This document shows positions 17,112-26,390 of a stretch of 64,000 bases of DNA, in pieces. The stretch is from CAUZIZ01 sp965218775 (lineage in GTDB: Bacteria; Acidobacteriota; UBA6911; RPQK01; JAJDTT01). The stretch lies in contig CBDCLS010000006.1 in assembly GCA_965218775.1 (NCBI GenBank), positions 1,054,001-1,118,000 on the forward strand, in the 5' to 3' direction. A program made the position numbers and the translations under genes. Below the pieces are notes generated by a model that was given only the letters and a program-made list of their open reading frames with translations, was not told the origin of the DNA and searched no databases. How positions within the stretch are numbered: position 1 is the stretch's first letter; each line of letters starts with the position of its first letter.

Positions 17112-18371
17112 ATGGACCCCAAGTATGGTAACTCGCGTGAACTACTTACCTCATTTCGCCGCAGCCTGCTCCGAATCGATCTAGCTTCGTTGGGGTTGTT
17201 GATGATGATGGTGGTCGTCTTCGCGGCGGCCTCGCCGGCGATGGCCCAGGGCGATCCTTGTGGCGGTTGCTCGCACTTAGATACGGATTGCGGTTTCGGG
17301 TTCTGCAACACGGAAGACTTTGAAGGACCGCTTTGCGTCCTGACGCCGCTGCCCAGCGATCCCCCGACCCTATGTCGCACTGGCTCGGGTGATCTGTGTG
17401 ATCCCGACGAGTTTTGTGACGGTGTCGATACGGAGTGTCCTGCGGATGTATTCGAGCCGGGGACGAAAGTCTGTAACGCTGGATCAGGCGACGTCTGTGA
17501 CCCCGATGAGTTGTGTCCGGGAACTGCGGGGGGGGCGTGTCCTGGGGACACTATTACCTCGGCGGGGACGGTCTGTCGCACGGGATCCGGCGACCTTTGC
17601 GATCTGGACGAGGTGTGTACTGGGGATGCGGATGCGGCCTGTCCGGCGGATGTATTCGCCCTGGGGACGACGATCTGTAACGCCGGATCAGGCGACAGCT
17701 GTGACCCCGATGAGCTGTGTCCGGGAACTGCGGGGGGAGCGTGTCCTGGGGACACTATTACCTCGGCGGGGACGGTCTGTCGCACGGGATCCGGCGACCT
17801 TTGCGATCCGGACGAGGTGTGTACTGGGGATGCGGATGCGGCCTGTCCGGGGGATGTATTCGACCCGGGGACGACGATCTGTAACGCCGGATCAGGCGAC
17901 AGCTGTGACCCCGATGAGCTGTGTCCGGGAACTGCGGGGGGAGCGTGTCCTGGGGACACTATTACCTCGGCGGGGACGGTCTGTCGCACGGGATCCGGCG
18001 ACCTTTGCGATCCGGACGAGGTGTGTACTGGGGATGCGGATGCGGCCTGTCCGGGGGATGTATTCGACCCGGGGACGACGATCTGTAACGCCGGATCAGG
18101 CGACGTCTGTGACCCCGATGAGTTGTGTCCGGGAACTGCGGGGGGGGCGTGTCCTGGGGACACCATTACCTCGGCGGGGACGGTCTGTCGTACGGAATCC
18201 GGGGACCTCTGCGATCCGGACGAGGAGTGTACGGGGGGAGCGGATGCCACCTGTCCTACGGATGTATTCGCCCTGGGGACGACGATCTGTAACGCCGGAT
18301 CAAGCGACAGCTGTGACCCGGATGAGTTGTGTCCGGGAACTGCGGGGGGGCGTGTCCTGGGGACACTATAA
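17112..18371 (+). pseudogene. Cys-rich repeat secreted protein, N-terminal part (frame lost at G tract)
   Basis: A 419-codon frame with a signal peptide ending AMA-Q near residue 46, then tandem 33-34 residue units CX7CX5CX7C (C-x2-GSGD-x-CDPDE-x-C). At 18343-18349 a run of seven Gs replaces the eight positions found in the other copies, and the frame leaves the repeat and stops at 18371. Adding one base would join it to the frame that ends at 21856, giving about 1,581 residues. Sequencing or assembly error, true mutation and G-tract phase variation all remain possible. Confidence 0.8.
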
Positions 18372-18695
18372 CCCCGGCGGGGACGATCTGCCGCGCGGGA
18401 TCTGGGGACCTTTGCGATCCGGACGAGTTATGTACGGGTGTCGCGGATGCAGCGTGTCCTGCGGATGTGGTGTCTTCGGCGACGACGATTTGTAACGCGG
18501 GATCAGGCGACATCTGTGACCCGGATGAGTCGTGTACGGGCGTGGCGGGGGAGGTGTGTCCTGGGGACACCATTGCCTCGGCGACCACGGTCTGTCGTCC
18601 TGGATCCGGGGACCTTTGCGATCCGGACGAGCTGTGTACGGGGGTAGCGGATACGGCGTGTCCTGCTGATGTGTCACCGACGACACCGACCTGTG
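17373..18695 (+). repeat. Tandem 102-bp coding repeats (Cys-rich units)
   Basis: About 13 units of 99-102 bp starting at TGT codons (17373, 17472, 17574, 17676 and on), arranged as alternating types so that the near-identical higher-order period is 204 bp. The central copies are almost identical in DNA, which implies recent duplication or gene conversion and would challenge short-read assembly. Confidence 0.85.
18343..18349 (+). other. Short G tract causing frameshift
   Basis: Seven G residues follow GAACTGC here; equivalent sites at 17528-17535 and 18139-18146 have eight, and two others have GGGGGGAG. The missing base shifts the reading frame. Confidence 0.8.
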
Positions 18696-21600
18696 GTGCC
18701 GGCGAGCTCACTTTCACCCTGGTCAAGAACCGGGCGTTCTCTCAACCGCTCTGTCCGGGCAGCACGATCGACTACAGCATGCGTCTGACAAACACTTCTC
18801 AGCAGCGCGGCAACCCCTTGAGCTACACCCTGGAAGATCCCATCCCGGCAGGCACTTCCTTGGTGGGAGGGATCCTCGGAGGCGGGGTCTTCGATTCAGA
18901 TTTGGACAAGATCACGTGGACGGGAAGCTTGGGACCGAATGAGACACTCGGCGGCCGCTTCAGGGTTGTCGTCGACGCGGTTCCCGATCAGACATTGATC
19001 CTCAATCAGGCCACTGCCACCCTGTCCGACCCCCTGGTCGGCGACTCGGAGACGCGCCAGGCGCAGGTGCAGGATACGGTAAACTGCCCCGCCCTCACGA
19101 TGCCAAGACTGTGGACTGGAGGAGGAGACAACAACGACTTTTCCAATCCCAACAACTGGGATCCACCTGTGGTACCTGGTCCAGACGATGATGTGGTGAT
19201 ACCTCCGAATATTGGAATCATTATCATTTCTCAATCGCACGAGATCCGGAGCCTGGATTTAGGCGCAAACTCAATATTACAAATTCAAGGTGGTAGCCTT
19301 ACCGTGGCGGAAGAAAGCACAGTGGATGGGTTGTTGTTAAACGGCTCCGGAGAACCCGCTTCCACAGCTTTGGATGCCCAAAGTACCTTTGCCGGAGAGC
19401 TGATCATTGAGGGAGATGTGTCGGGCATGGGTATGATCATCAATCATGACCAGATGAGCGTCTCTTCAGCCAGTATAGACGTCGAACTGGAGACGGACGG
19501 CGATGTCGAGATCAACGGGTTGGTCAACCTCACCAAGCCCTCAGAGAACCAGGGGAGCTACTCGTTAGACGGCGGAGGCAGCCTGCACTATCAGGGGAGT
19601 GGCCACAATCTGGCAATGACTCTAAATGGGCCCAATGGCGCCACTTCCGACGCGGTGGTCTTCCTTCAACAGGCCACGACGGCCACCGTTCAGATTGACT
19701 CATCGGCCTCAGCCGAAGTGACTGGTCCTGTAGAGGTTCGGGGTCACGTCGACATAATTATCTCGGGGACTCCGCCGGCCAGCAGTATGTCTAGCCTGCT
19801 AACAGGCTCCAGTGAATCCGGCGCCGTCAGCTGGAGCGGTGGAAGCGTTGATCTGGGTGGTGATTCTAGTTTGAGAAACGAGGGGACAATGACGCTCAGC
19901 GAGCCGGAAGATGGCTCGCCGGCCATGATTGTGCAGGACGGAGCAGAGTTTACCAATGCCGGTGCGGTCAGTTGGAATGGGGGAACGATCCGATTGGAGG
20001 GCAATGCCCAACTGGTCAACGAAGCATCAGGGGCGATTGCAGGATCCGGAATTATCGAGGGGAGTGTGATCAATAGCGGAGTGCTCGAGGTGGGAAGTCC
20101 CATCGGCACCACTACAGTCACTGGAAAATACACCCAGCTCGCGACGGGGGAGCTGAGAATGGAGTTGGCTGGAGCGGGCAGCTTCGATACGTTGAGGGTG
20201 GGAACTGCGACGATGGAGAGCGCGAGTCTAGGCGGCACTCTGTCCGTTTCACTGATCGATGGTTTCATTCCCGCTGCGGGCGATAGTTTTCTGATCCTGG
20301 ATGGGTCCACTGAGGGAAGTTTCTCCAACTGTATACCCTTGGAAATGACCTGCACTGGGTTTCCGGCGCTAGGTGCAGGATTGTTTTGGGAAGTCCTTCA
20401 AGGTGTCTCCGTGACGCTAAGTGTGGTAAGCGACGACATTGAACCCGTCTCGCCCCTCTACTTTGCCCAGTTTGGAGACGGAGAGATCGCCTCGACGGCT
20501 GTGGCTGAAACGTTGGGGGCGAGCACGATCCAGCTTTCCAGTGAGATCTTTCTACTCAATACCGACAAGATTATGGAGGCCGAGGCGACCATCGCGATCA
20601 AAGGTGACGACGGGCAGCCCTTAAGTGACATCGATCTGAATGGGATTGGTTTGGTTCAAGGCGAAGTCGATGTAACGATTCCTGCCTGCGGCCTGCGGAT
20701 CCTGCGCACCGATGGCCAGGGGATGCTGCAAGCAGGATCGGCGACTGTCATTTCCGAGAAGCGGCTGTCAGGGGTCGTGGTATTCAACAGCGGCATCGGA
20801 GCAGCCGGAGTGGGTGCTAGTGCTGCGCTACCAGAGTTTATTGCTCCTATCCTGAAGACAGTTGAAATTAATACGGGCATCGCCTTCCAGAATCCAGGGA
20901 ACGATCAGGTCACAGTTGACCTTGAGCTGCGGAATCCGGATGGGGATTTGCTGGCCAGCGCCTCCATTATCCTCGCGGGTATGGGCCATCAGTCCTTCCT
21001 TGTGGACGAAATTCGCTGGACTCCAGAGCCATTTGTGAGCCTCGACTTTACAGATTTCGAGGGACTGGTGAAGGCAACTGCCTCCGCAGGAGGCGTGGCG
21101 GCTACCGTAATTCAGACCCGACCGCAGGAATTCGTGACGATGCCAGTGGCGGTTCCCACCGAGGCCGGAAATCTCGAACTTCTCTTCGCTCAATTCGGAG
21201 ACGGTGAGCAGAGTGGGGGTGAGGTTTCCAGTGAGATCATCCTGCTGAACCTTAGCAAAACGACGAGCGCCGAGGCCACGATTGTGCTCAGGGACGATGA
21301 CGGAGTTCCCCTGAGCGGAGCCGATCTCGATGGTCAGTTACTTGTCGATGGAAGACATGACGTCACCATTCCGGCCTGCGGCATGCGAATTCTGCGCACC
21401 GATGGTAAGGGACCTCTACAGGCGGGATCTGCCACGGTGACTTCGGACAGGCCCCTGGCCGGTGTGATCGTCTTCAACAGCAGCGCAGGAGCCGCAGGGG
21501 TGGGAAGCAGTGACAAGCTTTCCGGTTTCGCCGCTCCCATGTTCAAGAACGCCACTACCAACACGGGCATCGCAGTTCAGAACCCGCGAAGCGATCAAGT

Positions 21601-21856
21601 GACGATCAACCTCCAGCTGCGGGACTCGGAGGGGGTGCTCCTAGCCAGTGCCTCCATTACGCTGGCAGGCATGGGCCATCGGGCTCTTTTTGTGGATGAG
21701 ATTAGCTGGACGCCAGAGCCTGGTGTCACCCTGGATCTCACCGATTTTGAGGGACTGATAAAGGGAACCACGTCCCAGGGAGAGGTAGCTGCCACTGTGA
21801 TTCAGACCCGAGGAGAAATCCTGTTTGTCACAATGCCGGTGACTCCGTCGGAGTGA
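18352..21856 (+). pseudogene. Cys-rich repeat secreted protein, C-terminal part
   Basis: The frame continues the Cys-rich units (three more CX7CX5CX7C copies to about 18700). It then shows a DUF11-like segment (STIDYSMRLTNTS and LEDPIPAGTSLVGG) and a beta-rich region of short Gly/Ser/Asn repeats like parallel beta-helix proteins. Two tandem copies of a roughly 235-residue module follow, each starting with FAQFGDGE and containing IPACG-x-RILRTDG, RSDQVT/NDQVT and an FEGL-x-K segment. Lacking its own signal peptide, this part is not likely to be made alone. Probably a cell-surface or extracellular protein; function unknown. Confidence 0.78.
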
Positions 21857-21932
21857 CCGGAAACTTGGAAGCAGGGAACCAGGCTGCAGTGTTCGACCCC
21901 CTAAGCCAAGTTCGGCCGTTTTGCTTGGGATT

Positions 21933-22994
21933 CTACTGAGGAACCCACTCTCCAGGATCGACGTCGAAGTGCAGCATCTCGTCTTTGATCCTGGACCAGG
22001 TGGTTTCGTCGACCTCAATGCCCTCGCGCTCCCGACTCTGAGCGCTTCGGAACTCCGGTTCTCCGGGAAGGAGGATCTCCTTGAAACCGGAAGCCGTACG
22101 ACTCGATTTCACGTAGTCGATCATCGTTTCCACTTCGTCATAGTACGTGTCGAGATCGCTGAAGTGCGGGATCGAGTACACGGTGAGTAGCACTCCATTG
22201 CTCACCATGCTGCGTTCTCCGGCGGCACAGCCTTGCCCGCTCAGTGCTCCGCCCAAGAGCTCCACCATGATGCTCAGGCCGTATCCCTTATGGCTGACGG
22301 GACCTCCCAGGGGAAGAATCGCCCCGGAAGGGTCCCTTCTGAAGTCATTGGGGTCGGTGCTGGGGTTGCCCTGGGCATCGATCATCCACCCTTCGGGGAC
22401 CTTGTCACCGCGGTTGATGGCGACGCGGATCTTTCCTTCCGCCACCACTGAAGTGGTCATGTCCAGCAGGATGGGCGGGTCCTGACGCCGGGGAGCGGCG
22501 AAGGCAAGAGGGTTGGTGGAAAGACGACCATCGAGGCCTCCGAAAGGGGCGATTTGATAGCCGAGACGGCCGGCATTCACCAGCATCTGAGCCATCATGC
22601 CGCTGCGAGCTGCCAGCAGTGGGTAGGCTCCTGCGCGGCCGATGTGGCTGGTGTTGCGCAGGGCTACCGTGGCGACTCCTTGCTGTTTGGCCTTCTGAAT
22701 GGCGAGATTGGTGGCGAAAGTCGCCCCCACCTGGCCCAGGGCTCCGTTACCATCAACGACGGCGGTACAAGCTCGCTCCTGGACGATCTCGGGCTGCGCC
22801 TGGGTCTGGAACCGTCCCTCTCGGATAGCCAGTGTGTACTCGTAGTAGCGTAGGACGCCGTGGGAATCGTGGCCGAAGAGGTTGGACTCCACCAGATGGT
22901 CTACTACGGCCCGTGTATCCTCCAAGGAGCAGCCGGCCGCCTGAAAGAGCTGGTAGCCGATTTGTCTCAGGTCCTCAGCGCGGAAGCGTGGCAA
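21933..22994 (-). CDS. Malate/L-lactate dehydrogenase family oxidoreductase (Ldh2), paralogue 1
   Basis: A 353-residue member of the Ldh_2 family (NAD(P)-dependent 2-hydroxyacid or imine reductases such as MdH, YiaK, AllD). Family motifs: NLFGHDSHGVLRY, NTSHIGRAGAYPL, ILLDMTTSVVAEGKI and HKGYGLSIMVELLGG. The start is TTG 22994, with GGAAGG 8 nt upstream. It lies 33 bp downstream of a close tandem paralogue (23028-24089), so both are probably co-transcribed. The substrate cannot be told from sequence. Confidence 0.9.
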   Translation of the reverse strand: MPRFRAEDLRQIGYQLFQAAGCSLEDTRAVVDHLVESNLFGHDSHGVLRYYEYTLAIREGRFQTQAQPEIVQERACTAVVDGNGALGQVGATFATNLAIQKAKQQGVATVALRNTSHIGRAGAYPLLAARSGMMAQMLVNAGRLGYQIAPFGGLDGRLSTNPLAFAAPRRQDPPILLDMTTSVVAEGKIRVAINRGDKVPEGWMIDAQGNPSTDPNDFRRDPSGAILPLGGPVSHKGYGLSIMVELLGGALSGQGCAAGERSMVSNGVLLTVYSIPHFSDLDTYYDEVETMIDYVKSSRTASGFKEILLPGEPEFRSAQSREREGIEVDETTWSRIKDEMLHFDVDPGEWVPQ

Positions 22995-23027
22995 AAATCT
23001 TTCCTTCCAGACTGTTTCTCGAGTTCA

Positions 23028-24089
23028 TCATTGCGGTGCCCAACGCTCCGAGTCGATGTCGAAACTTTTGAGTTCCTCACGAATCATTGACCAGGTCTTG
23101 GCGTCGACCTCAATTCCCGCCGACTGACGTTGCTGGGCGCTTCGGAATTCCGGCTCCCCGGGGGCGAGAATCTCTTCGAAGCCGGGCGCCAGCCGGCTTG
23201 ATCGGACGTGTTCGAGCAGGGCCTCGACCTCGTCGTAATAGGTCTCCAGATCGGTGAAGCTTTCGATGTGATAGACGGTCAGGAGAACTCCGTTGCTCGC
23301 TACCACCGGCTCTCCACGGCTGCACCCCTGCCCGCTCAGGGAGCCCCCCAACAGCTCCACCATGAAGGCCATTCCGTAGCCCTTGTGAGCGGCGACACCA
23401 CCCAGGGGAAGTATTGATCCTGGCGGGTCTGCTCTGAAGGCCTTGGGATCGCGGGTCGGGAGCCCCTCTGAATCGATGAGCCAGCCTTGGGGCACTTCCT
23501 CTCCCCGGTAGCTGGCAACCCTCACCTTTCCTTCGGCCACGACCGAGGTTGTCATATCCAGGAGGATGGGATCGGCCTCCCGGCGAGGTGCCGCGAAAGC
23601 CAGAGGATCGGTGCACAGACGTCCTTCGATTCCACCGAAGGGAGCGACCTGGCCGCCGAAATGCCCGCCGTTGGCGAAGATCTGCGCCATTGTCCCGGCT
23701 CGTGCCGCCATCAGCGGATAGGCGCCGACGCGGCCAATATGGCAGGTGTTGCGGAGGGACACAGTGGCGACCCCCTGTTGCCGAGCCTTCTCAACAGCCA
23801 GTTCCGTGGCGAAGCGGGCTCCGATCTGTCCCAGCGCTCGATGAGCGTCAACTACGGCGGTGCAAGGTGTCTCCTGGAGCACCTCGGGATCTGCCCGCGT
23901 CTGGTAGCGACCCTCGCGAATCGCATTCATGTATTCGGGATACCGGATGACGCCGTGAGAATCGTGTCCGAAGAGATTCGACTCAACCAGATGATCGACG
24001 ACAGTACTCGCATCGGAGGAAGTACAGCCCGCCGCTACGAAAAGTTCGTAGCCGATTTCGCGCAACACTTCGGGCCGGAATCTAGGCAC
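23028..24089 (-). CDS. Malate/L-lactate dehydrogenase family oxidoreductase (Ldh2), paralogue 2
   Basis: A 353-residue protein of the same length and layout as its downstream neighbour, with NLFGHDSHGVIRY, NTCHIGRVGAYPL, ILLDMTTSVVAEGKV and HKGYGMAFMVELLGG. The start is GTG 24089, with GGAG upstream. The pair probably arose by tandem duplication and has since diverged in the dimer and substrate regions. A third, more distant member is at 38451-39605. Confidence 0.9.
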   Translation of the reverse strand: MPRFRPEVLREIGYELFVAAGCTSSDASTVVDHLVESNLFGHDSHGVIRYPEYMNAIREGRYQTRADPEVLQETPCTAVVDAHRALGQIGARFATELAVEKARQQGVATVSLRNTCHIGRVGAYPLMAARAGTMAQIFANGGHFGGQVAPFGGIEGRLCTDPLAFAAPRREADPILLDMTTSVVAEGKVRVASYRGEEVPQGWLIDSEGLPTRDPKAFRADPPGSILPLGGVAAHKGYGMAFMVELLGGSLSGQGCSRGEPVVASNGVLLTVYHIESFTDLETYYDEVEALLEHVRSSRLAPGFEEILAPGEPEFRSAQQRQSAGIEVDAKTWSMIREELKSFDIDSERWAPQ

Positions 24090-24234
24090 TTCAGCTCCAA
24101 GCTCTAGTTATGAGTGAACAGTAAGAACAGTGAGCAGTGAGCAGTAAGCAGTGAGCAGTAAAGCAGTAAGCATCGAGATGGAGCACTGGTGGCTCAGCGC
24201 CGCAAACGATCACTCTCCCGCTGCTCACTTTCTC

Positions 24235-24324
24235 ACTGCTCACTCCACTACTGCTCACTCCACTACTGCTCACTCCACTACTGCTCACTCCACTACTGCT
24301 CACTCCACTACTGCTCACTCTACT
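24235..24324. repeat. 15-bp tandem repeat array
   Basis: Six units of ACTGCTCACTCCACT, the last with one change, flanked by degenerate units on each side (24220-24234 and 24325-24339). A GTGAGCAGT-rich array of opposite sense lies at about 24114-24175, so the two can pair. They occupy the roughly 300-bp gap between divergent ldh2 and HD genes (24090-24393), which holds no other feature I can support. Confidence 0.85.
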
Positions 24325-24393
24325 ACCGCATACTCTCCTATTCTAGGGAACGAGTCAGACGTGCTACGCTAGAGTGCCCAGAGAGGAGAGAAG

Positions 24394-24975
24394 ATGAAGG
24401 AGTCAAGGGATCTGCGCAGTTCGGTCGTCGATTCGCTTCCAGAGTTGCAGGACATCCAGGACCAGTCCCTCAGGGAGAAAGTGATCGAAGCCTGGGTATA
24501 CAGCCTGGGTAAGAGCTCGTTCCGTTCCATCGAGGGTATACGTCCTTCTGGTAACCCGGACACCGCCAGTTTGAAGCGGGGCACACAGACCGACCACATC
24601 CGAGGGGTAACTCAGCTGGCTGTGGCTTTGGGGGACAGCCTGGCCGCGCAATTCCCCGAACTATCGATCGATCGAGATCTACTGATAGCCTGCGGTCTTT
24701 GCCATGACGTAGGCAAGCCCTACGAGTTTGACCCGTTGAATCAGGCGCGCTGGCGCAGCGACCCTGGCGCCACTGGCTTTCCCGCAATCAGGCACACTCA
24801 GTTTGGCACTCATGTCTGCCTGACCGTGGGTCTTCCCGAGGAAGTGTGCCACGCCGCCGGCTGCCACTCAGGCGAGGGAGAACTGGTGCAAAGATCGCTT
24901 CACGTCACGATCGTCCATCACGCTGACTATGCCTTCTGGAACGCACTCCGAGCTGGCGGACTGCTCCAGGACTAG
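24394..24975 (+). CDS. HD-domain metal-dependent phosphohydrolase
   Basis: This 193-residue protein has the HD pattern: H in DHIRGVTQLAVAL, then HD in CGLCHDVGKPYEFD, H in IRHTQFGTHV and later HSGEG and a terminal IVHHADYAFW. HD proteins hydrolyse phosphate esters of nucleotides; the substrate here is unknown. ATG 24394 has GAGGAGAG 6-7 nt upstream. It precedes an ANKH-like transporter gene by 49 bp on the same strand, so they may form an operon. Confidence 0.85.
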   Translation: MKESRDLRSSVVDSLPELQDIQDQSLREKVIEAWVYSLGKSSFRSIEGIRPSGNPDTASLKRGTQTDHIRGVTQLAVALGDSLAAQFPELSIDRDLLIACGLCHDVGKPYEFDPLNQARWRSDPGATGFPAIRHTQFGTHVCLTVGLPEEVCHAAGCHSGEGELVQRSLHVTIVHHADYAFWNALRAGGLLQD

Positions 24976-25024
24976 CCACTGCCCACTGCTCACTGATCCT
25001 CACTCATCAGAACTGATAACCCGT

Positions 25025-26350
25025 ATGAACCCCGCCTCCCCGCTCTCTCACCGGCAGATCTTTCAGGCCTGGTGGCCGCTGGCAATCAGCTGGGCATTGA
25101 TGGCGGTTGAGCTCCCCCTTCTCAGTGCTGCGATCGCTCGCCTGGCCGATCCCGAGGTGCACCTGGCGGCTCTCGGTGGAGTTGTTTTCCCGGTTGCCTT
25201 GGTCGTGGAGTCTCCGATAATCATGCTGCTGGTGGCATCCACCGCCCTCAGCAGAGATTGGGACTCGTATCTCCACCTTCGCCGTTTCATGATGTGGGCT
25301 GGTGCGACGCTGACGGGAGTGCATATACTGGTGGTCTTCACGCCTCTGTATTTCGTCCTGGTGGAGACGCTGATCCGGGTACCCACAGCGGTGGTCGGGC
25401 CCGCCCGTATCGGCCTGATCATCATGCTTCCCTGGTCCTGGGCGATCGCCTACCGACGGTTCAATCAGGGTGTCCTCATTCGTTTCGGGCATTCCCGTTC
25501 GGTCGGCAAGGGAACAGCGATTCGGTTGGCTGCAGATGCCGTTGTGCTGGCTGTCGGCAGTCTGGTGGGATCCTTCAGCGCGATTGTGGTGGCCACGAGC
25601 GCGATCTCGGCAGGTGTTCTCACCGAGGCCCTCTATGTTCGGTACCGAGTGCGACCTGTTCTTGCCGACCATTTAAAGAAGCAAGCGGTGCTCCGGAGTT
25701 CCCTGACATTGTCCTCTTTTGCTCGGTTCTACACTCCACTGGCTCTGACCCCTTTCCTTACGCTGCTGGGCCAGCCGGTCGGGGCGGCGGCTTTGAGTCG
25801 GATGCCCCAAGCCTTGGAGTCACTGGCCGTGTGGCCCATGGTTTTTGGACTGCTCTTTCTGGTCCGCAGCGTAGGCTTTGCCTATCAGGAAGTGGTGGTC
25901 GCAATGCTCGATGAGCCGGAAGCAGGGAGGAGGCTAAAGCAGTTCACCTTGTTCTTGACGTCGGGGGCGACCCTCTTCCTGCTGCTGGTATGCGCGACGC
26001 CTTTAGCTGGATGGTGGTTCGAAACGGTCTCAGGCCTGCGGCCATCACTAAGCCAGATGGCCAGCTACGGATTGATTTTCGGTTTGTTGATTCCGGGCCT
26101 GGGTGTTTTGCACAACTGGTACCAGGGGCTTCTGGTGCATGCTCGACGAACGCGTCCCATTACCGAATCGGTGGCGATCTTTCTGCTCTCTTGCTCGGCG
26201 ATTCTTTGGCTGGGAGTCCAGCATGCCCAGCTCACGGGTCTCCACATTGGCTTGACGGCCTTCACCGTCGGCGCGGTCTTCCAGGCGGTCTGGCTTTGGG
26301 TTCAAAGTCGGCAAGAGACGATCGGTTTGGGTCTCAGGTCGCGCATCTGA
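25025..26350 (+). CDS. ANKH-like (progressive ankylosis) membrane transporter
   Basis: A membrane protein of 441 residues from ATG 25025, with about twelve hydrophobic segments and MATE/MOP-like topology. FPVALVVESPIIMLLVASTALSRDW and SWAIAYRRFNQGVLIRFGHSR strongly resemble bacterial homologues of ANKH, the vertebrate exporter linked to pyrophosphate, citrate and ATP efflux. I recognise these motifs from family memory, so the name is probable rather than proven. It follows an HD phosphohydrolase and is convergent with the gene ending at 26391. Confidence 0.72.
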   Translation: MNPASPLSHRQIFQAWWPLAISWALMAVELPLLSAAIARLADPEVHLAALGGVVFPVALVVESPIIMLLVASTALSRDWDSYLHLRRFMMWAGATLTGVHILVVFTPLYFVLVETLIRVPTAVVGPARIGLIIMLPWSWAIAYRRFNQGVLIRFGHSRSVGKGTAIRLAADAVVLAVGSLVGSFSAIVVATSAISAGVLTEALYVRYRVRPVLADHLKKQAVLRSSLTLSSFARFYTPLALTPFLTLLGQPVGAAALSRMPQALESLAVWPMVFGLLFLVRSVGFAYQEVVVAMLDEPEAGRRLKQFTLFLTSGATLFLLLVCATPLAGWWFETVSGLRPSLSQMASYGLIFGLLIPGLGVLHNWYQGLLVHARRTRPITESVAIFLLSCSAILWLGVQHAQLTGLHIGLTAFTVGAVFQAVWLWVQSRQETIGLGLRSRI

Positions 26351-26390
26351 ACGTCTCTCGTCGCTGGAGGCCTGGTGTGCGCTGGGCGAC

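Noticed and set aside
24235..24324. CRISPR-like tandem repeat
   Set aside because: Units are 15 bp and contiguous with no spacers; there are no cas genes nearby.
24151..24372. Open frame translating to TAHSTTAHSTT repeats
   Set aside because: It is simply the 15-bp minisatellite read in one frame; no start signal.
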